A DNA stretch of 64,000 nucleotides, from positions 248,001 through 312,000 of the forward strand of contig NZ_FNJJ01000004.1 of NCBI RefSeq assembly GCF_900104265.1, in the 5' to 3' direction. The translations under genes and the position numbers were made by a program. The DNA comes from Ectopseudomonas guguanensis (GTDB lineage Bacteria > Pseudomonadota > Gammaproteobacteria > Pseudomonadales > Pseudomonadaceae). Shown here piece after piece: positions 1 through 10,756 of this stretch. The notes beneath the pieces are model-generated. The model searched no databases. It saw nothing but the letters and a program-made list of their open reading frames with translations, and was not told the origin of the DNA. Numbering within the stretch: position 1 is the first letter of the stretch; each line of letters opens with the position of its first letter.

Positions 1-710
1 CTGGCCTCTAGCAACGACTCGTGTGTTCCGGTATCGAGCCATGCATAACCGCGTCCCATGATTTCTACCGACAAGTTCCCTTGTTCGAGGTAGATACGAT
101 TGAGGTCGGTGATTTCCAGCTCGCCTCGATCAGACGGTTTAATGTCTTTTGCTATATCCACGACCTGATTGTCGTAAAAGTAGAGTCCGGTTACGGCATA
201 GCTCGACTTAGGCTGCAGTGGCTTCTCTTCCAGGCTAATGGCTTTGCCTTGGGCGTCGAACTCGACAACACCATAACGCTCCGGATCGTTTACGTGATAC
301 GCAAAAACGCTGGCGCCATCCTGACGCTCCATAGCGCTGTGCAGCAGCTCATTGAAGTCATGGCCGTGATAGATGTTGTCACCCAGCACGAGCGCAGACA
401 GATCATTGCCTATGAATTCCTCACCTATGAGGAATGCTTGTGCCAGGCCATCCGGCGATGCTTGCACCGCGTAAGAGATATTCAATCCCCAAGCACTACC
501 GTCACCTAGCAGGTGCTGGAATCGCGGTGTGTCCTGCGGGGTGGAAATGACCAGAATATCGCGAATTCCAGCCAGCATTAGGGTTGTCAACGGATAGTAG
601 ATCATCGGCTTGTCGTACACCGGTAGAAGCTGCTTGGAGATCGCCAAGGTCGCCGGGTGCAGGCGAGTGCCGGAACCGCCGGCAAGGATGATTCCTTTAC
701 GTTTGAGCAT
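1..710 (-). CDS. rmlA: Glucose-1-phosphate thymidylyltransferase, 3' end cut by window edge
   Basis: The frame runs from an ATG at 710 off the left end of the window, so about 236 residues are visible and the C-terminus is missing. The N-terminus carries the nucleotidyltransferase signature [11 protein letters not shown] just after the start, followed by [16 protein letters not shown] and, further on, LGDNIYHG, all typical of RmlA. The enzyme makes dTDP-glucose from dTTP and glucose-1-phosphate, the first step to dTDP-L-rhamnose in the cytoplasm. It starts 2 bases after the rmlD stop, so it is the last visible gene of a glycosyltransferase-rmlB-rmlD-rmlA operon; rmlC would be expected just outside the window. 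Base composition is less GC-rich than from 4.1 kb onward. Confidence 0.93.
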   Translation of the reverse strand, partial: MLKRKGIILAGGSGTRLHPATLAISKQLLPVYDKPMIYYPLTTLMLAGIRDILVISTPQDTPRFQHLLGDGSAWGLNISYAVQASPDGLAQAFLIGEEFIGNDLSALVLGDNIYHGHDFNELLHSAMERQDGASVFAYHVNDPERYGVVEFDAQGKAISLEEKPLQPKSSYAVTGLYFYDNQVVDIAKDIKPSDRGELEITDLNRIYLEQGNLSVEIMGRGYAWLDTGTHESLLEA

Positions 711-712
711 TT

Positions 713-1609
713 TTACTTCTCCAATATCTCTGTAAGCATCCGTGCCACGCCGACTTGCCACTCAGGCAAGCTCAGCTCAAAGGCTTTCTGCAGTTTCTGA
801 GTATCGAGTCGCGAGTTATTAGGCCGCTTTGCCGGGGTTGGATAGGCGCTGCTTGCAACGGCAGTGATCTGACTGCTAGATACTTGAAGAGCGACCCCGG
901 CATTTTCAGCCTGTTCTAGAACGAAGCACGCATAGGCATGCCAATTGGTCTCACCCGAAGCCGCCAGGTGATAGAGCCCTCCAAGCTCTGGCTTCTGCAG
1001 GGTCGCGCGGATGGCATGAGCACTGACATCTGCAAGCAATTCGGCCCCGGTTGGGGCACCGAATTGGTCGGCAATCACATTGAGGCTGTCGCGCTCCCGG
1101 GCGAGGCGAAGCATGGTCTTGGCAAAGTTGTTGCCGCGCGCGGCGTATACCCAACTGGTACGCAGAATCAGATGCAGGCAACCGGTGGCCTGAATCGCCT
1201 GCTCACCGGCCAACTTGGTGAGACCGTAGACATTGACTGGGGCGACGGCGTCCTCTTCACGCCAGGGCTCCAGGCCATCACCAGAAAATACGTAGTCAGT
1301 GGAGTAATGCACCAGAAGGCTATCTAGCCGCTTGGCCTCGCGCGCCAGCACGGCAACCGCCTCGGCATTGATCCGCAGTGCCTGCTCAGGCTCGCTCTCG
1401 GCTTGATCTACCGCTGTATAGGCCGCTGCATTAACAATCACCTCGGGAGCGAAGCGCTGCACCGTAGTTGCCAGACCGTCAATGTCTCGCAGGTCACCGC
1501 AATATTGATTGCTTTGAGCATCAAGCGCCAACAATTGCCCTAATGGCGCCAAACTGCGTTGCAACTCCCAACCGACCTGGCCATTTTTGCCTAGCAGCAA
1601 TATTTTCAT
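713..1609 (-). CDS. rmlD: dTDP-4-dehydrorhamnose reductase
   Basis: This 298-residue protein begins [13 protein letters not shown], the Rossmann NAD(P)-binding motif. It then shows [10 protein letters not shown] and the catalytic YxxxK in YGLTKLAGE, and ends with the family-typical [13 protein letters not shown] segment. It reduces dTDP-4-dehydro-L-rhamnose to dTDP-L-rhamnose. The frame is open upstream, but the ATG at 1609 is chosen because the GKNGQVG motif must sit at the very N-terminus and because this ATG overlaps the rmlB stop in an ATGA arrangement. A C-terminal fragment of a second, more GC-rich rmlD lies at 4092-4412 on the other strand. Confidence 0.95.
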   Translation of the reverse strand: MKILLLGKNGQVGWELQRSLAPLGQLLALDAQSNQYCGDLRDIDGLATTVQRFAPEVIVNAAAYTAVDQAESEPEQALRINAEAVAVLAREAKRLDSLLVHYSTDYVFSGDGLEPWREEDAVAPVNVYGLTKLAGEQAIQATGCLHLILRTSWVYAARGNNFAKTMLRLARERDSLNVIADQFGAPTGAELLADVSAHAIRATLQKPELGGLYHLAASGETNWHAYACFVLEQAENAGVALQVSSSQITAVASSAYPTPAKRPNNSRLDTQKLQKAFELSLPEWQVGVARMLTEILEK

Positions 1610-2676
1610 ATCTGGCGCTCGCTGTAGTTTTTCTCTAACCATTCGCGATAACTACCAGATAGAACATTCGCTACCCAATCTTGATTATTCAGATACCACT
1701 GAACCGTTTTTCGAATACCGGTTTCGAAGGTTTCAGAAGGTTTCCAACCCAGGTCCTCTGCAATTTTTGTAGCATCAATGGCATAGCGTCGATCATGTCC
1801 TGGCCGATCAGTTACATAAGCAATTTGCTGCTGGTATGGCTGCCCATCTGCACGCGGCCGAAGTTCATCGAGCAGCGCGCAAACGGTATGTACGATCTCC
1901 AGGTTAGTTTTTTCGTTCCACCCACCAACGTTATATGTCTCGCCCAGCTCACCGGCTTCAAGAACACGACGTATTGCACTGCAGTGGTCTTTAACGTATA
2001 GCCAGTCACGAATCTGCTGGCCGTCGCCATATACCGGCAGAGCTTTGCCAGCCAAGGCGTTGACGATCATCAGGGGAATGAGTTTTTCTGGGAAGTGATA
2101 CGGCCCATAGTTATTTGAGCAATTGGTGGTAAGCACGGGCAAGCCGTACGTGTGATGATAAGCACGTACCAAATGATCGCTGGCAGCCTTACTGGCTGAA
2201 TATGGGCTATTGGGCTCGTATTGATGCTGTTCGGTAAAGGCGGGCTCATCTTTATCAAGAGAGCCATAAACCTCATCAGTTGAAACATGTAAAAAACGAA
2301 ACGCTTTCTGGCGATCCAGGTCAAGTCCTGACCAGTAGGCACGTACAGCCTCCAGCAATTGGAACGTACCGACAATGTTGGTCTTGATGAACTCTTCCGG
2401 ACCATGAATAGAGCGATCAACATGAGACTCGGCAGCGAAATTGAGAACCGCCCGAGGTTGATGCTCAACGAGTAGCCCAGCAACCAGAGCACTGTCGCCG
2501 ATATCACCATGAACAAAAAGATGCCTGGTGTCGCCGTCCAGACTGGCGAGATTCTCCAAGTTGCCGGCATAGGTCAGCTTGTCTAGATTGATAACCATCT
2601 CATCTGACTGTGCTAGCCAGTCAAGTACGAAATTGCTACCAATGAATCCCGCACCACCAGTCACAAGAATAGCCAT
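1606..2676 (-). CDS. rmlB: dTDP-glucose 4,6-dehydratase
   Basis: The 356-residue protein is of normal length for RmlB. It begins [17 protein letters not shown] (NAD-binding GxxGxxG) and contains HVSTDEVYG (catalytic Thr-Asp-Glu) and YSASKAASD (YxxxK). It converts dTDP-glucose to dTDP-4-keto-6-deoxyglucose, the second step of the rhamnose pathway. The start lies 3 bases after the glycosyltransferase stop, and its stop overlaps the rmlD start by four bases, so the genes are probably translationally coupled. The order here is rmlB-rmlD-rmlA. Codon use is AT-richer than the genes to the right of 4.1 kb, as is common for O-antigen or exopolysaccharide loci exchanged between strains. Confidence 0.96.
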   Translation of the reverse strand: MAILVTGGAGFIGSNFVLDWLAQSDEMVINLDKLTYAGNLENLASLDGDTRHLFVHGDIGDSALVAGLLVEHQPRAVLNFAAESHVDRSIHGPEEFIKTNIVGTFQLLEAVRAYWSGLDLDRQKAFRFLHVSTDEVYGSLDKDEPAFTEQHQYEPNSPYSASKAASDHLVRAYHHTYGLPVLTTNCSNNYGPYHFPEKLIPLMIVNALAGKALPVYGDGQQIRDWLYVKDHCSAIRRVLEAGELGETYNVGGWNEKTNLEIVHTVCALLDELRPRADGQPYQQQIAYVTDRPGHDRRYAIDATKIAEDLGWKPSETFETGIRKTVQWYLNNQDWVANVLSGSYREWLEKNYSERQI

Positions 2677-2679
2677 GTA

Positions 2680-3711
2680 TCAAATCTTCCCGAGAATTGC
2701 TGCAGCGATAAGCCCAATGTTACCAAGTAGTGTCTGACGATAAACACCACTGCGTTTAATATGAACAACACGAGGAATAAGACTCATACTTCGGGCATCG
2801 ACAAAACGCCGAAGTAGCGCCTGATTTTCTGGTGTAAGCCTATGCTCTAGCGTGAAAAGTGCGGCAATGTTGCCGTCGTTCCAGCGTTTAAACCGCCCCT
2901 GAAACAACATGCGAATACGCTTTAGACGAGCGGCCCAACCGTTATTGGTGCCAACCACATTATCACCGTGCTGGCGATAGCGCAGCGTCGGCACGGCATC
3001 ATAGTGCACCTGACCACCACAGCCGGTCACGACCATGTATGCCCACCAATCATGAGTGATGACTGACTTATTCTCCCCCGCTTCGCGCAACAACTCGCGC
3101 GCAGCATTGTTGAATACCATGGTATTGCCCCCGGCAATATTTTGAACCAGTGCATTAGCAAAACTTGGCGCTTTAGAAAAAAGTGGCGAAACACCAATCT
3201 CGTTATTATCAGCATCCACCAGGCGTGTGCGCGAGCAATACAATGCCGGCACATTTACCGGTATGCTTTCCAGCCACGCCAATGCTCTCGCCAACTTATC
3301 TGCCTCCCAAACGTCATCTTGGTCTGAATAGGCATAGAAATCTGCGTTGATACTGGCCCTGCAGGTAAGCGATAAGAAGTTGGCAGCAAAACCCTCTGCC
3401 GGCCCAGAATGAATAGACAGACGCCCCACAGGCCATTTTTTCTTGTATTCCACCAGAATGGAATACGTGTCGTCCTTTGATCCATCATCGGAGGCCCAAA
3501 CTTCCCAACTCTGATGTGACTGAGCGGCAAAAGACTCTAGTTGCTCAGCAAGATAACGCTGGCCATGAAAAGTGCATAGAAGAATAGCGACTTTGGAGAC
3601 TTGCCCTGCCTGCATGCACTGCGAGGCAGGCACAGCCATGCCATCACTTAAACAAACAGTGCCCGCAGTTTTAAAACGAGAAGACGGCACTTTTAGTTGT
3701 TCCATCAACAT
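2680..3711 (-). CDS. Family 2 glycosyltransferase, rhamnosyltransferase-like
   Basis: This is a 343-residue GT-A fold transferase. After a non-conserved head of about 40 residues it shows AILLCTFHGQRYLAEQLES (nucleotide-sugar binding start), ASDDGSKDDT (first Asp motif) and SDQDDVWEADKL (the DXD-type metal and sugar site). A basic C-terminal region follows with no obvious membrane segment. It resembles rhamnosyltransferases that sit with rml genes, and the downstream rmlBDA supports dTDP-rhamnose as donor; acceptor and linkage cannot be read. Start choice is uncertain. TTG at 3723, ATG at 3711 and ATG at 3705 are all in frame without a clear ribosome site, and a start nearer the conserved core is also possible. 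Confidence 0.82.
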   Translation of the reverse strand: MLMEQLKVPSSRFKTAGTVCLSDGMAVPASQCMQAGQVSKVAILLCTFHGQRYLAEQLESFAAQSHQSWEVWASDDGSKDDTYSILVEYKKKWPVGRLSIHSGPAEGFAANFLSLTCRASINADFYAYSDQDDVWEADKLARALAWLESIPVNVPALYCSRTRLVDADNNEIGVSPLFSKAPSFANALVQNIAGGNTMVFNNAARELLREAGENKSVITHDWWAYMVVTGCGGQVHYDAVPTLRYRQHGDNVVGTNNGWAARLKRIRMLFQGRFKRWNDGNIAALFTLEHRLTPENQALLRRFVDARSMSLIPRVVHIKRSGVYRQTLLGNIGLIAAAILGKI

Positions 3712-3723
3712 TTTAATAATCAA

Positions 3724-4091
3724 GTACCTAAAGGCACTAATACACTCTGTTAGAAAATTTCATACGAGTTGCCCACGCTCATTTAGCAGATGGAGAGAAC
3801 CACAGCAGCAAAATATCAGCGACCGTTTTCTGTAGGCGGCACGCGAAATAAGATTGATTACGGCGTCATTCCATGACTGAAGTGAACTCAGCGGAAACAA
3901 GACTACACCCTGTCACGAAGAATCAGTTCGTTTTTCCTCAGCTGAACCGCATCTACCGCTACTCAGCAGGCTCTACCTGCGAAGAGCGCAGTGGCGATTC
4001 TACATCATTGAGAGAGGATTCTAAGCGAGTTGGGCTTTTTTTAGGCAAGCGCAAGCCAATATTGGCTCCATGGTACAGACAAGTTGACTAT
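3724..4091. other. Non-coding junction between AT-richer polysaccharide genes and the high-GC chromosome
   Basis: I see no supported gene here. The stretch is AT-richer and lies upstream of the glycosyltransferase, so it should hold the promoter of that operon, though I cannot name -35/-10 boxes with confidence. A perfect 14-base palindrome, AGCCAATATTGGCT, lies at 4054-4067, just before composition rises and recognisable RmlD sequence begins at about 4092. An open frame from 3873 runs through to the rmlD remnant, but residues before about 74 of that frame resemble nothing. Confidence 0.5.
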
Positions 4092-4412
4092 GGCGCTCAG
4101 ACGACGGCCGAACGGATCGGAGCTTGGCAGGCGGGTAATCGCCATCACTGGGGCACCTACCACCTGACCTGCCGGGGCGAGACCAGCTGGTTCGGCTTCG
4201 CCAGCGCCATCGCCGAACGCCTGCGTGCGGCCGGCAAGCCCTGCGCCAGGCTGCGCCCCATACCCAGCAGCGAGTACCCGACGCCGGCACGTCGCCCGCT
4301 CAATTCACGCCTGGATGGCGAGCGCCTGGAGCAGGAGTGGCAAATTCGTCTGCCGGACTGGCGCGCCGCACTGGATGCCTGCCTGCGCGCTCCTCAGGCC
4401 GTGAAGCGCTGA
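4092..4412 (+). pseudogene. C-terminal remnant of a second rmlD
   Basis: The frame reads GTYHLTCRGETSWFGFA, later PSSEYPTPARRPLNSRLD and LPDWRAALDACL. This matches the last third of dTDP-4-dehydrorhamnose reductase, including the same PTPAxRPxNSRLD block seen in the intact rmlD at 713-1609. The first two thirds, with the NADPH site and the catalytic Tyr/Lys, are missing, so it cannot be active. It is on the opposite strand to the intact rml genes and has the high GC content of the flanking chromosome. It is probably what is left of the resident rml locus after an exchange of the polysaccharide cluster. Its end overlaps the chemoreceptor gene tail to tail by 19 bases. Confidence 0.85.
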
Positions 4413-6019
4413 ACCTGCTGCTGCAAGCCACTGGCCAGCTGCGCCAGCTCGCGACTGGCCAGTGAGCTCTGCTCGGCACCGCTGACCACTTCACCGATGC
4501 TGTCGTTGAGACTGCTGATGTTCTGGCTGATCTCGCCAGCTACCGCCGTCTGCTGTTCGGTGGCTGCCGATATCTGCACGTTGCCGTCAGCGATACCCTC
4601 GATGGCATTGGCGATGTGATTGAGCACCACGTCGGCCTCGCGGGCGTGATTGACGCTGCTCTGCGCCTGCTCACGCGACTGCTGCATGGCATTGACCGCA
4701 CTGCGCGCACCGTTTTGCAGGCCATCGATCATGCCCCGAATCGACTCGGTGGCCTGCTGCGTATTGCTCGCCAGGCTGCGCACCTCGTCGGCCACCACTG
4801 CGAAGCCGCGTCCGGCCTCACCGGCGCGGGCCGCCTCGATGGCAGCATTGAGCGCCAGCAGATTGGTCTGCTCGGCGATGCTCTGGATCACGCTCAGCAC
4901 CTTGCTGATTTCCTCGCTCTTGCTATTGAGGCTGTCGATCACCTTGCCGGCCTCGTCCACCGATGACGACAGGTTGCGAATGGCCAGCAGATTGGCCTGC
5001 ACCAGATCCCGCCCCTGGCGCGCCTCGCGATTGGCATCGGCGGCGGCGCCAGCCATGGTCTGGGCGTTGCGCGCGACCTCCTGCACCGCCACGCTCATCT
5101 CATGCACAGCGGTGGCGACCATGCTGGTCTGGTCGCCCTGGGCTGTAGCCGCCTGGCTGGCCTGCAGGCTGATCGCATTCATTTCCTCGGCCGCCGCGGC
5201 CAGCTGCGAGGCGGTCTCGTTCAGGTGGCGAATCAGCGCCTGCTGGTGCTCGAGCAGCGTATTGAAGGCCCGCGCCGTGTCGGCCACTTCGTCGCGGCCC
5301 GCCACATCGGCGCGCAGGGTCAGGTTCGCACTCTGCTGGACTTCGCTGATCACGCCACGCAACGCCGAGAGCGGGCGGATGATGGAGAGGCTGATCAGCA
5401 GGGCGATCAACAGCACCAGCAGCAGCGCCACGGCGCCTATGGCAATGAAGGTATTGCGCATCGATGCGTAGACCCGGCCCGTCTGCATGCCGAGCTTCTC
5501 CCCTTCGCTCAGTTGCAGCGCGATGAGCGCTTCCAGCTCGCTCCCCAGCGGGTCGAAGGTGGTGTAGAGCTCGCGATTGAAGGCCGCATCATCGATGCTG
5601 CGCAGCTGGCCACCGTCCAGCCTGGCGGTGTACTGATCGACCAGTTGCTGCACCTGTTGCAGATCGCTGCGCACGCGCCCGACTCGCTGGACTTCGTCCT
5701 CGCTCATATTGGTCGCCAGAAAGGCCTGCCAGGCCTGATCGCCGCGCTGCCGTGCCGAGGCCAGCTCCTGACGCAGCCGCGCCTCATCGAACAGCTGCGC
5801 GCGGTACTTGTGCAGGGAGTCGACGATGGCTACCGCATAGGCATCGGAGAACACCTTGAGCTGGCTGACCGGCTGCAGACGATCCTTGAACAGCTCCTCG
5901 AAGCTGTTGTTGAGGCGGCTGGCGTTACTGACCGCCATGACGATCACTAAAAGAAGCACGAGCAGAGGAAGCAGGGCGAGGAACAACAGCCGTGTACGAA
6001 CCGTGAGTTGAGACAGCAT
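4394..6019 (-). CDS. Methyl-accepting chemotaxis protein with four-helix-bundle sensor
   Basis: The 541-residue chemoreceptor has a first membrane segment at about 10-32 and a helical periplasmic domain of about 155 residues, which looks like a 4HB_MCP ligand-binding domain. A second membrane segment follows at about 190-212, then a HAMP domain and a long cytoplasmic signalling helix pair with the hairpin [19 protein letters not shown]. No C-terminal CheR/CheB-docking pentapeptide is present. The start at 6019 is preferred over upstream in-frame codons because AGGAG lies 7 bases before it. It is transcribed divergently from dctB, with about 230 bases between. That position suggests a link to organic acid taxis, but the ligand is not readable. 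Confidence 0.9.
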   Translation of the reverse strand: MLSQLTVRTRLLFLALLPLLVLLLVIVMAVSNASRLNNSFEELFKDRLQPVSQLKVFSDAYAVAIVDSLHKYRAQLFDEARLRQELASARQRGDQAWQAFLATNMSEDEVQRVGRVRSDLQQVQQLVDQYTARLDGGQLRSIDDAAFNRELYTTFDPLGSELEALIALQLSEGEKLGMQTGRVYASMRNTFIAIGAVALLLVLLIALLISLSIIRPLSALRGVISEVQQSANLTLRADVAGRDEVADTARAFNTLLEHQQALIRHLNETASQLAAAAEEMNAISLQASQAATAQGDQTSMVATAVHEMSVAVQEVARNAQTMAGAAADANREARQGRDLVQANLLAIRNLSSSVDEAGKVIDSLNSKSEEISKVLSVIQSIAEQTNLLALNAAIEAARAGEAGRGFAVVADEVRSLASNTQQATESIRGMIDGLQNGARSAVNAMQQSREQAQSSVNHAREADVVLNHIANAIEGIADGNVQISAATEQQTAVAGEISQNISSLNDSIGEVVSGAEQSSLASRELAQLASGLQQQVQRFTA

Positions 6020-6250
6020 GGCAGAACTCCTGCAGGGCAACGCGCGACGACCGTCCCTGAGCAGCGCAACGAGCGGCACCAGACTCCCGTGCGCCACCGG
6101 ACAGCGTCACGCGCGCACGCGCTGAGCCCGGCCCGAGTCGACTGGCCGGTGCAAACACGCGCAATGGCAGGTGATGCTGCGCTAGAGTATGGCCCCTGTT
6201 TGGCGCCTTGCATGGGCCGCTGCGACAATCACTCCCAAGCGATCATTTCG

Positions 6251-8065
6251 ATGAGCTCGATCACCGCCACTCCCCGACGTCTGCGCTGGCGCAGCCTTGT
6301 GCTGCTGGCGCTGCTGCTCGCCCCGCTGCTGTGGCCGGTGCACTTCCTGGCCGAGCGCTACTATCGCGAGGTACTGATCGAGCAGAACCGCCAGACGCTC
6401 GACCTCTACGTCGCCAACCTGCTCGGCACGCTGCGCCGCTACGAGGTACTGCCGCAGATTCTCGGCGACCTGCCCGGCCTGCGTGCCGCCCTGCAGGCAC
6501 CCGAAGACCCCGCCGTGCTGGACAGCGCCAACCGCCTGCTGGCGCGCGTGAAGAAACAGACCGGCGCCGACGTGATCTACCTGATGAACACCCGTGGCGT
6601 CACCCTGGCCGCGTCCAACTGGGACAAGCCCGACAGTTTCGTCGCCGGCAACTTCGCCTTTCGCCCGTATTTCCGCGAAGCATTGGCTGGCCGTCTGGGG
6701 CGCTTCTTCGGCCTCGGCACCACCTCCGGCAAACGCGGCTACTACTTCGCCTACCCGGTGCGCGAGGGCGATCAGAACATCGGCGCACTGGTGGTCAAGG
6801 TCGACCTAGACCACACCGAAACGCTGTGGGGCAATACCCCGGAACAGTTGCTGGTCACCGATACCAACGGCGTGGTGATCCTCACCTCGCGCCCCGACTG
6901 GCGCTTTCACGCCAGTCGCCCGCTGGACCGCGTCGAGCAGTCGGCCATCGCCGCCAACCAGCCCTACCCGACCCAGGCGCCACCCGCGCTGGACATCGAT
7001 GCCAACGCCTGGCTGACGCAGAGTCGCGCCCTGGACGAAACCGGCTGGACGGTGAGCATTCTCGCCCCGCGCATCCTGCTCGACCGCCCCGTGCGCAGCG
7101 CCGTGGCCGTGGGTGCGGCCGCCCTGCTGGCCCTGCTGCTGCTGCTCGGCCTGCTGATCCTCCGCCGCCGTCACTACCTCGAACGCATCGCCCTTGACGC
7201 CCGCGCCAAGGCCGAGCTGGAACAGCGCGTGGCCGAGCGCACGCAGGATCTGGAACTGCTCAACAGCCGCCTCAAGCAGGAAGTGCTCGAACGCGAACAG
7301 GCCCAGCAGGAACTGGTGCGCGCCCAGGACGAACTGGTCCAGGCCGGCAAGCTGTCCGCACTCGGCACCATGAGCGCCAGCATCAGCCATGAACTCAACC
7401 AGCCACTGGGCGCGATCCGCAGCTACGCGGAGAACGCCAGCACCCTGCTCGACCACCAGCGCAGCGAGGATGCCCGCGCCAACCTCAAGCTGATCAGCGA
7501 ACTGACCGAGCGCATGGCCTCGATCATCGCCCATCTGCGCGCTTTCGCCCGCCGTGACCAGCACGCGCCCGAGCGGGTCGCCCTGCAGCCGGCGCTGGAC
7601 GACGCCCTCGCCTTGCTCGCCAAACGCCGTCGCGCCATGGATGTGGAGCTGATCCGTGATCTGCCGGACGCCACGCTCTGGGTACAGGCCGGCGAAACGC
7701 GCCTGCGTCAGGTACTCGGCAACCTGCTCGGCAACGCCCTCGATGCTCTGGTCGACAAGGCGCCGCCGCGACGCATCTGGATCAGCATCGAGCATCAGGC
7801 CGAGCACCTCGAGCTGCTGCTGCGCGACAACGGCCCGGGTTTTACCGCCGAATCGCTGGCCCGTGCGCGCGAGCCCTTCTTCACCACCAAGACCAGCGCC
7901 CAGGGCCTGGGGCTCGGCCTGGCCATCTGCGACAGTCTGGTGCGCGCGCTGGACGGCGAACTGCTACTGGCCAATCATCCAGCCGGCGGCGCACTGATCA
8001 CCCTGCGCCTGCGCCTGGCCAGCCCCGGCGTCAACCTGCAACCCTCTGAGGACCCTTCGCCATGA
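6251..8065 (+). CDS. dctB: C4-dicarboxylate sensor histidine kinase
   Basis: The 604-residue inner-membrane kinase is of DctB type. It has a membrane segment at about 17-35, a periplasmic double-Cache-like sensor region (about 40-280), a second membrane segment near 285-305 and a coiled-coil linker. HisKA follows with SHELNQPLGAIRSYA (His about 380), then a HATPase domain with DNGPGF and GLGLGLAICDSLV. It would sense succinate, fumarate or malate and phosphorylate DctD, whose ATG overlaps its stop (ATGA). The start at 6251 is picked because the first membrane helix follows within 20 residues as in DctB. The ribosome site there is weak, and an ATG 42 bases upstream is possible. Confidence 0.92.
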   Translation: MSSITATPRRLRWRSLVLLALLLAPLLWPVHFLAERYYREVLIEQNRQTLDLYVANLLGTLRRYEVLPQILGDLPGLRAALQAPEDPAVLDSANRLLARVKKQTGADVIYLMNTRGVTLAASNWDKPDSFVAGNFAFRPYFREALAGRLGRFFGLGTTSGKRGYYFAYPVREGDQNIGALVVKVDLDHTETLWGNTPEQLLVTDTNGVVILTSRPDWRFHASRPLDRVEQSAIAANQPYPTQAPPALDIDANAWLTQSRALDETGWTVSILAPRILLDRPVRSAVAVGAAALLALLLLLGLLILRRRHYLERIALDARAKAELEQRVAERTQDLELLNSRLKQEVLEREQAQQELVRAQDELVQAGKLSALGTMSASISHELNQPLGAIRSYAENASTLLDHQRSEDARANLKLISELTERMASIIAHLRAFARRDQHAPERVALQPALDDALALLAKRRRAMDVELIRDLPDATLWVQAGETRLRQVLGNLLGNALDALVDKAPPRRIWISIEHQAEHLELLLRDNGPGFTAESLARAREPFFTTKTSAQGLGLGLAICDSLVRALDGELLLANHPAGGALITLRLRLASPGVNLQPSEDPSP

Positions 8066-9447
8066 CCAGTGACAGCGCCATCGACAGCCGCATTCAGGTA
8101 TTGCTGATCGACGACGACGCGCATCTGCGCCAGGCGCTCAGCCAGACGCTCGACCTGGCCGGGCTCAAGGTCCTCAGCCTGGGCGACGCCCAGGGCCTGG
8201 CTGCGCGTATCCCGGCCGGCTGGCCCGGCGTGGTGGTCAGCGATATCCGCATGCCGGGCATCGACGGCCTGCAGCTACTGGGTCAACTGCGCGAGCGTGA
8301 CGCCGAGCTGCCGGTGCTGCTGATTACCGGGCACGGGGATGTGCCCCTGGCCGTGCAGGCGATGCGCGCCGGCGCCTACGACTTTCTGGAAAAGCCCTTC
8401 GCCAACGACGCCCTGCTCGACAGCGTGCGTCGCGCCCTGGAGCTGCGCCGCCTGGTGCTGGACAACCGCAGCCTGCGCATGGCGCTCAACGACCGCCAGC
8501 AACTGGCCAGCCGCCTGGTCGGCCAGTCGCCCGCCATGCAGCGCCTGCGCGAGCAGATCGGCGCGCTCGCCGGTATCGCCACCGACGTGCTGATCCTCGG
8601 TGAGACCGGCGCCGGCAAGGAGGTGGTCGCCCGCGCCCTGCACGATCTGTCCAGCCGCCGCGACGGCCCCTTCGTCGCCATCAACGCCGGCGCCCTGGCC
8701 GAATCGGTGGTGGAAAGCGAGCTGTTCGGCCACGAGGCCGGCGCCTTCACCGGCGCGCAGAAGCGGCGCATCGGCAAGTTCGAGTTCGCCAACGGCGGCA
8801 CCCTGTTCCTCGACGAGATCGAGAGCATGAGCCTGGACGTGCAGGTCAAACTGCTGCGCCTGCTGCAGGAGCGCGTGGTCGAGCGCCTCGGCGGCAACCA
8901 GCTGATCCCGCTGGACATCCGTGTGATCGCCGCGACCAAGGAAGACCTGCGCCAGGCCGCCGATGCCGGGCGCTTCCGCGCCGACCTCTACTACCGTCTG
9001 AACGTCGCACCGCTGTCCATTCCTCCGCTGCGTGAGCGCGGCGAGGACGCCCTGCTGCTGTTCCAGCATTTCGCCGATGCTGCGGCGGCCCGCCACGCCC
9101 TGGCACCGCGTGAGCTGCAACCGGGGCAACGCGCGCTGCTGCTGCGGCATCCATGGCCGGGCAACGTGCGCGAACTGCAGAATGCAGCCGAGCGCTTCGC
9201 CCTTGGCCTGGAACTGGCCCTGGACAGCAACGCGCCGAACCTGCCGCCGGTCAACGGCGGGCTCAGCGAGCAGGTCGAGGCCTTCGAGCGCGCCCTGATC
9301 GCCGCCGAGCTGAGCCGCCCGCATGGCTCGCTGCGCAGCCTGGCCGAAGCGCTGGGCGTGCCGCGCAAGACCCTGCACGACAAGCTGCGCAAACATGGGC
9401 TGAACTTCTCCGGCGCTGGCGGAAGCTCGCCAGAGGACTTCGACTGA
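8062..9447 (+). CDS. dctD: Sigma-54-dependent C4-dicarboxylate response regulator
   Basis: The 461-residue NtrC-family activator has an N-terminal receiver (DDD cluster; phospho-acceptor Asp about 61 in VVSDIRMPG; Lys in EKPF). An AAA+ domain carries Walker A GETGAGKE and the sigma-54 contact loop GAFTGA, and a Fis-type helix-turn-helix (SLAEALGVPRKTLHDKLRK) lies at the C-terminus. When phosphorylated by DctB it should activate the dctP promoter, which here has a textbook -24/-12 element 139 bases beyond the gene. The start overlaps the dctB stop by four bases. All residues needed for sigma-54 activation are present. Confidence 0.95.
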   Translation: MTSDSAIDSRIQVLLIDDDAHLRQALSQTLDLAGLKVLSLGDAQGLAARIPAGWPGVVVSDIRMPGIDGLQLLGQLRERDAELPVLLITGHGDVPLAVQAMRAGAYDFLEKPFANDALLDSVRRALELRRLVLDNRSLRMALNDRQQLASRLVGQSPAMQRLREQIGALAGIATDVLILGETGAGKEVVARALHDLSSRRDGPFVAINAGALAESVVESELFGHEAGAFTGAQKRRIGKFEFANGGTLFLDEIESMSLDVQVKLLRLLQERVVERLGGNQLIPLDIRVIAATKEDLRQAADAGRFRADLYYRLNVAPLSIPPLRERGEDALLLFQHFADAAAARHALAPRELQPGQRALLLRHPWPGNVRELQNAAERFALGLELALDSNAPNLPPVNGGLSEQVEAFERALIAAELSRPHGSLRSLAEALGVPRKTLHDKLRKHGLNFSGAGGSSPEDFD

Positions 9448-9448
9448 C

Positions 9449-9464
9449 TGGCGGCAAACCGCCA
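9449..9464 (+). terminator. Short hairpin directly after dctD
   Basis: TGGCGG (9449-9454), a CAAA loop and CCGCCA (9459-9464) form a 6-base stem starting 2 bases past the dctD stop. There is no following T tract, so termination would be weak. It could instead belong to the activator-binding region of the dctP promoter. Confidence 0.35.
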
Positions 9465-9490
9465 ATTCCATCGTTCAATACCCGCGGCCA

Positions 9491-9508
9491 GCGGGCTCAA
9501 GAGCCCGC
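9491..9508. promoter_or_regulatory. Candidate DctD upstream activating site
   Basis: GCGGGCTC-AA-GAGCCCGC is a perfect 8+8 inverted repeat centred about 90 bases upstream of the -24 element of the dctP sigma-54 promoter. That is the usual place for enhancer-binding-protein sites. I infer DctD binding from position and symmetry only; a comparison with known DctD sites was not possible. Confidence 0.4.
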
Positions 9509-9585
9509 CCGCCCTTCGGCAAAAAGCCATCAAGGCCCACAGCCACGGGCTTTCCCACCACGCACTGGAGCCGCCCCTGGCAGAC

Positions 9586-9601
9586 TGGCACAAGGGTTGC
9601 T
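9586..9601 (+). promoter_or_regulatory. Sigma-54 (-24/-12) promoter of dctPQM
   Basis: TGGCAC-AAGGG-TTGCT matches the RpoN consensus with the invariant GG (9587-9588) and GC (9599-9600) exactly ten bases apart. It lies 152 bases before the dctP start and next to the gene for a sigma-54 activator carrying an intact GAFTGA loop, so its function is very likely. Confidence 0.9.
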
Positions 9602-9650
9602 CTAGGCTAGCCTCAAGCGAACCCACAAGTACAAGTCCAGGCCTCGCTGA

Positions 9651-10745
<1,095 letters not shown>

Positions 10746-10756
10746 GGCCGGAGAGC

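Noticed and set aside
3873-4091. Open frame upstream of the rmlD remnant, giving a 179-residue protein with it
   Set aside because: The first 73 residues resemble nothing, lack a ribosome site and differ in composition from the rest; only the RmlD-like part from 4092 is supported.
6020-6250. Extending dctB upstream to 6008 as in the longest open frame
   Set aside because: It would overlap the chemoreceptor start and add about 80 residues before the first membrane helix, unlike known DctB proteins.
6806-7807. Long minus-strand frames opposite dctB, and similar ones opposite dctD, dctP and dctM
   Set aside because: They are mirror frames of high-GC genes: Gln/His/Gly/Ala-rich, no motifs, no ribosome sites, and fully overlapped by well-supported genes.
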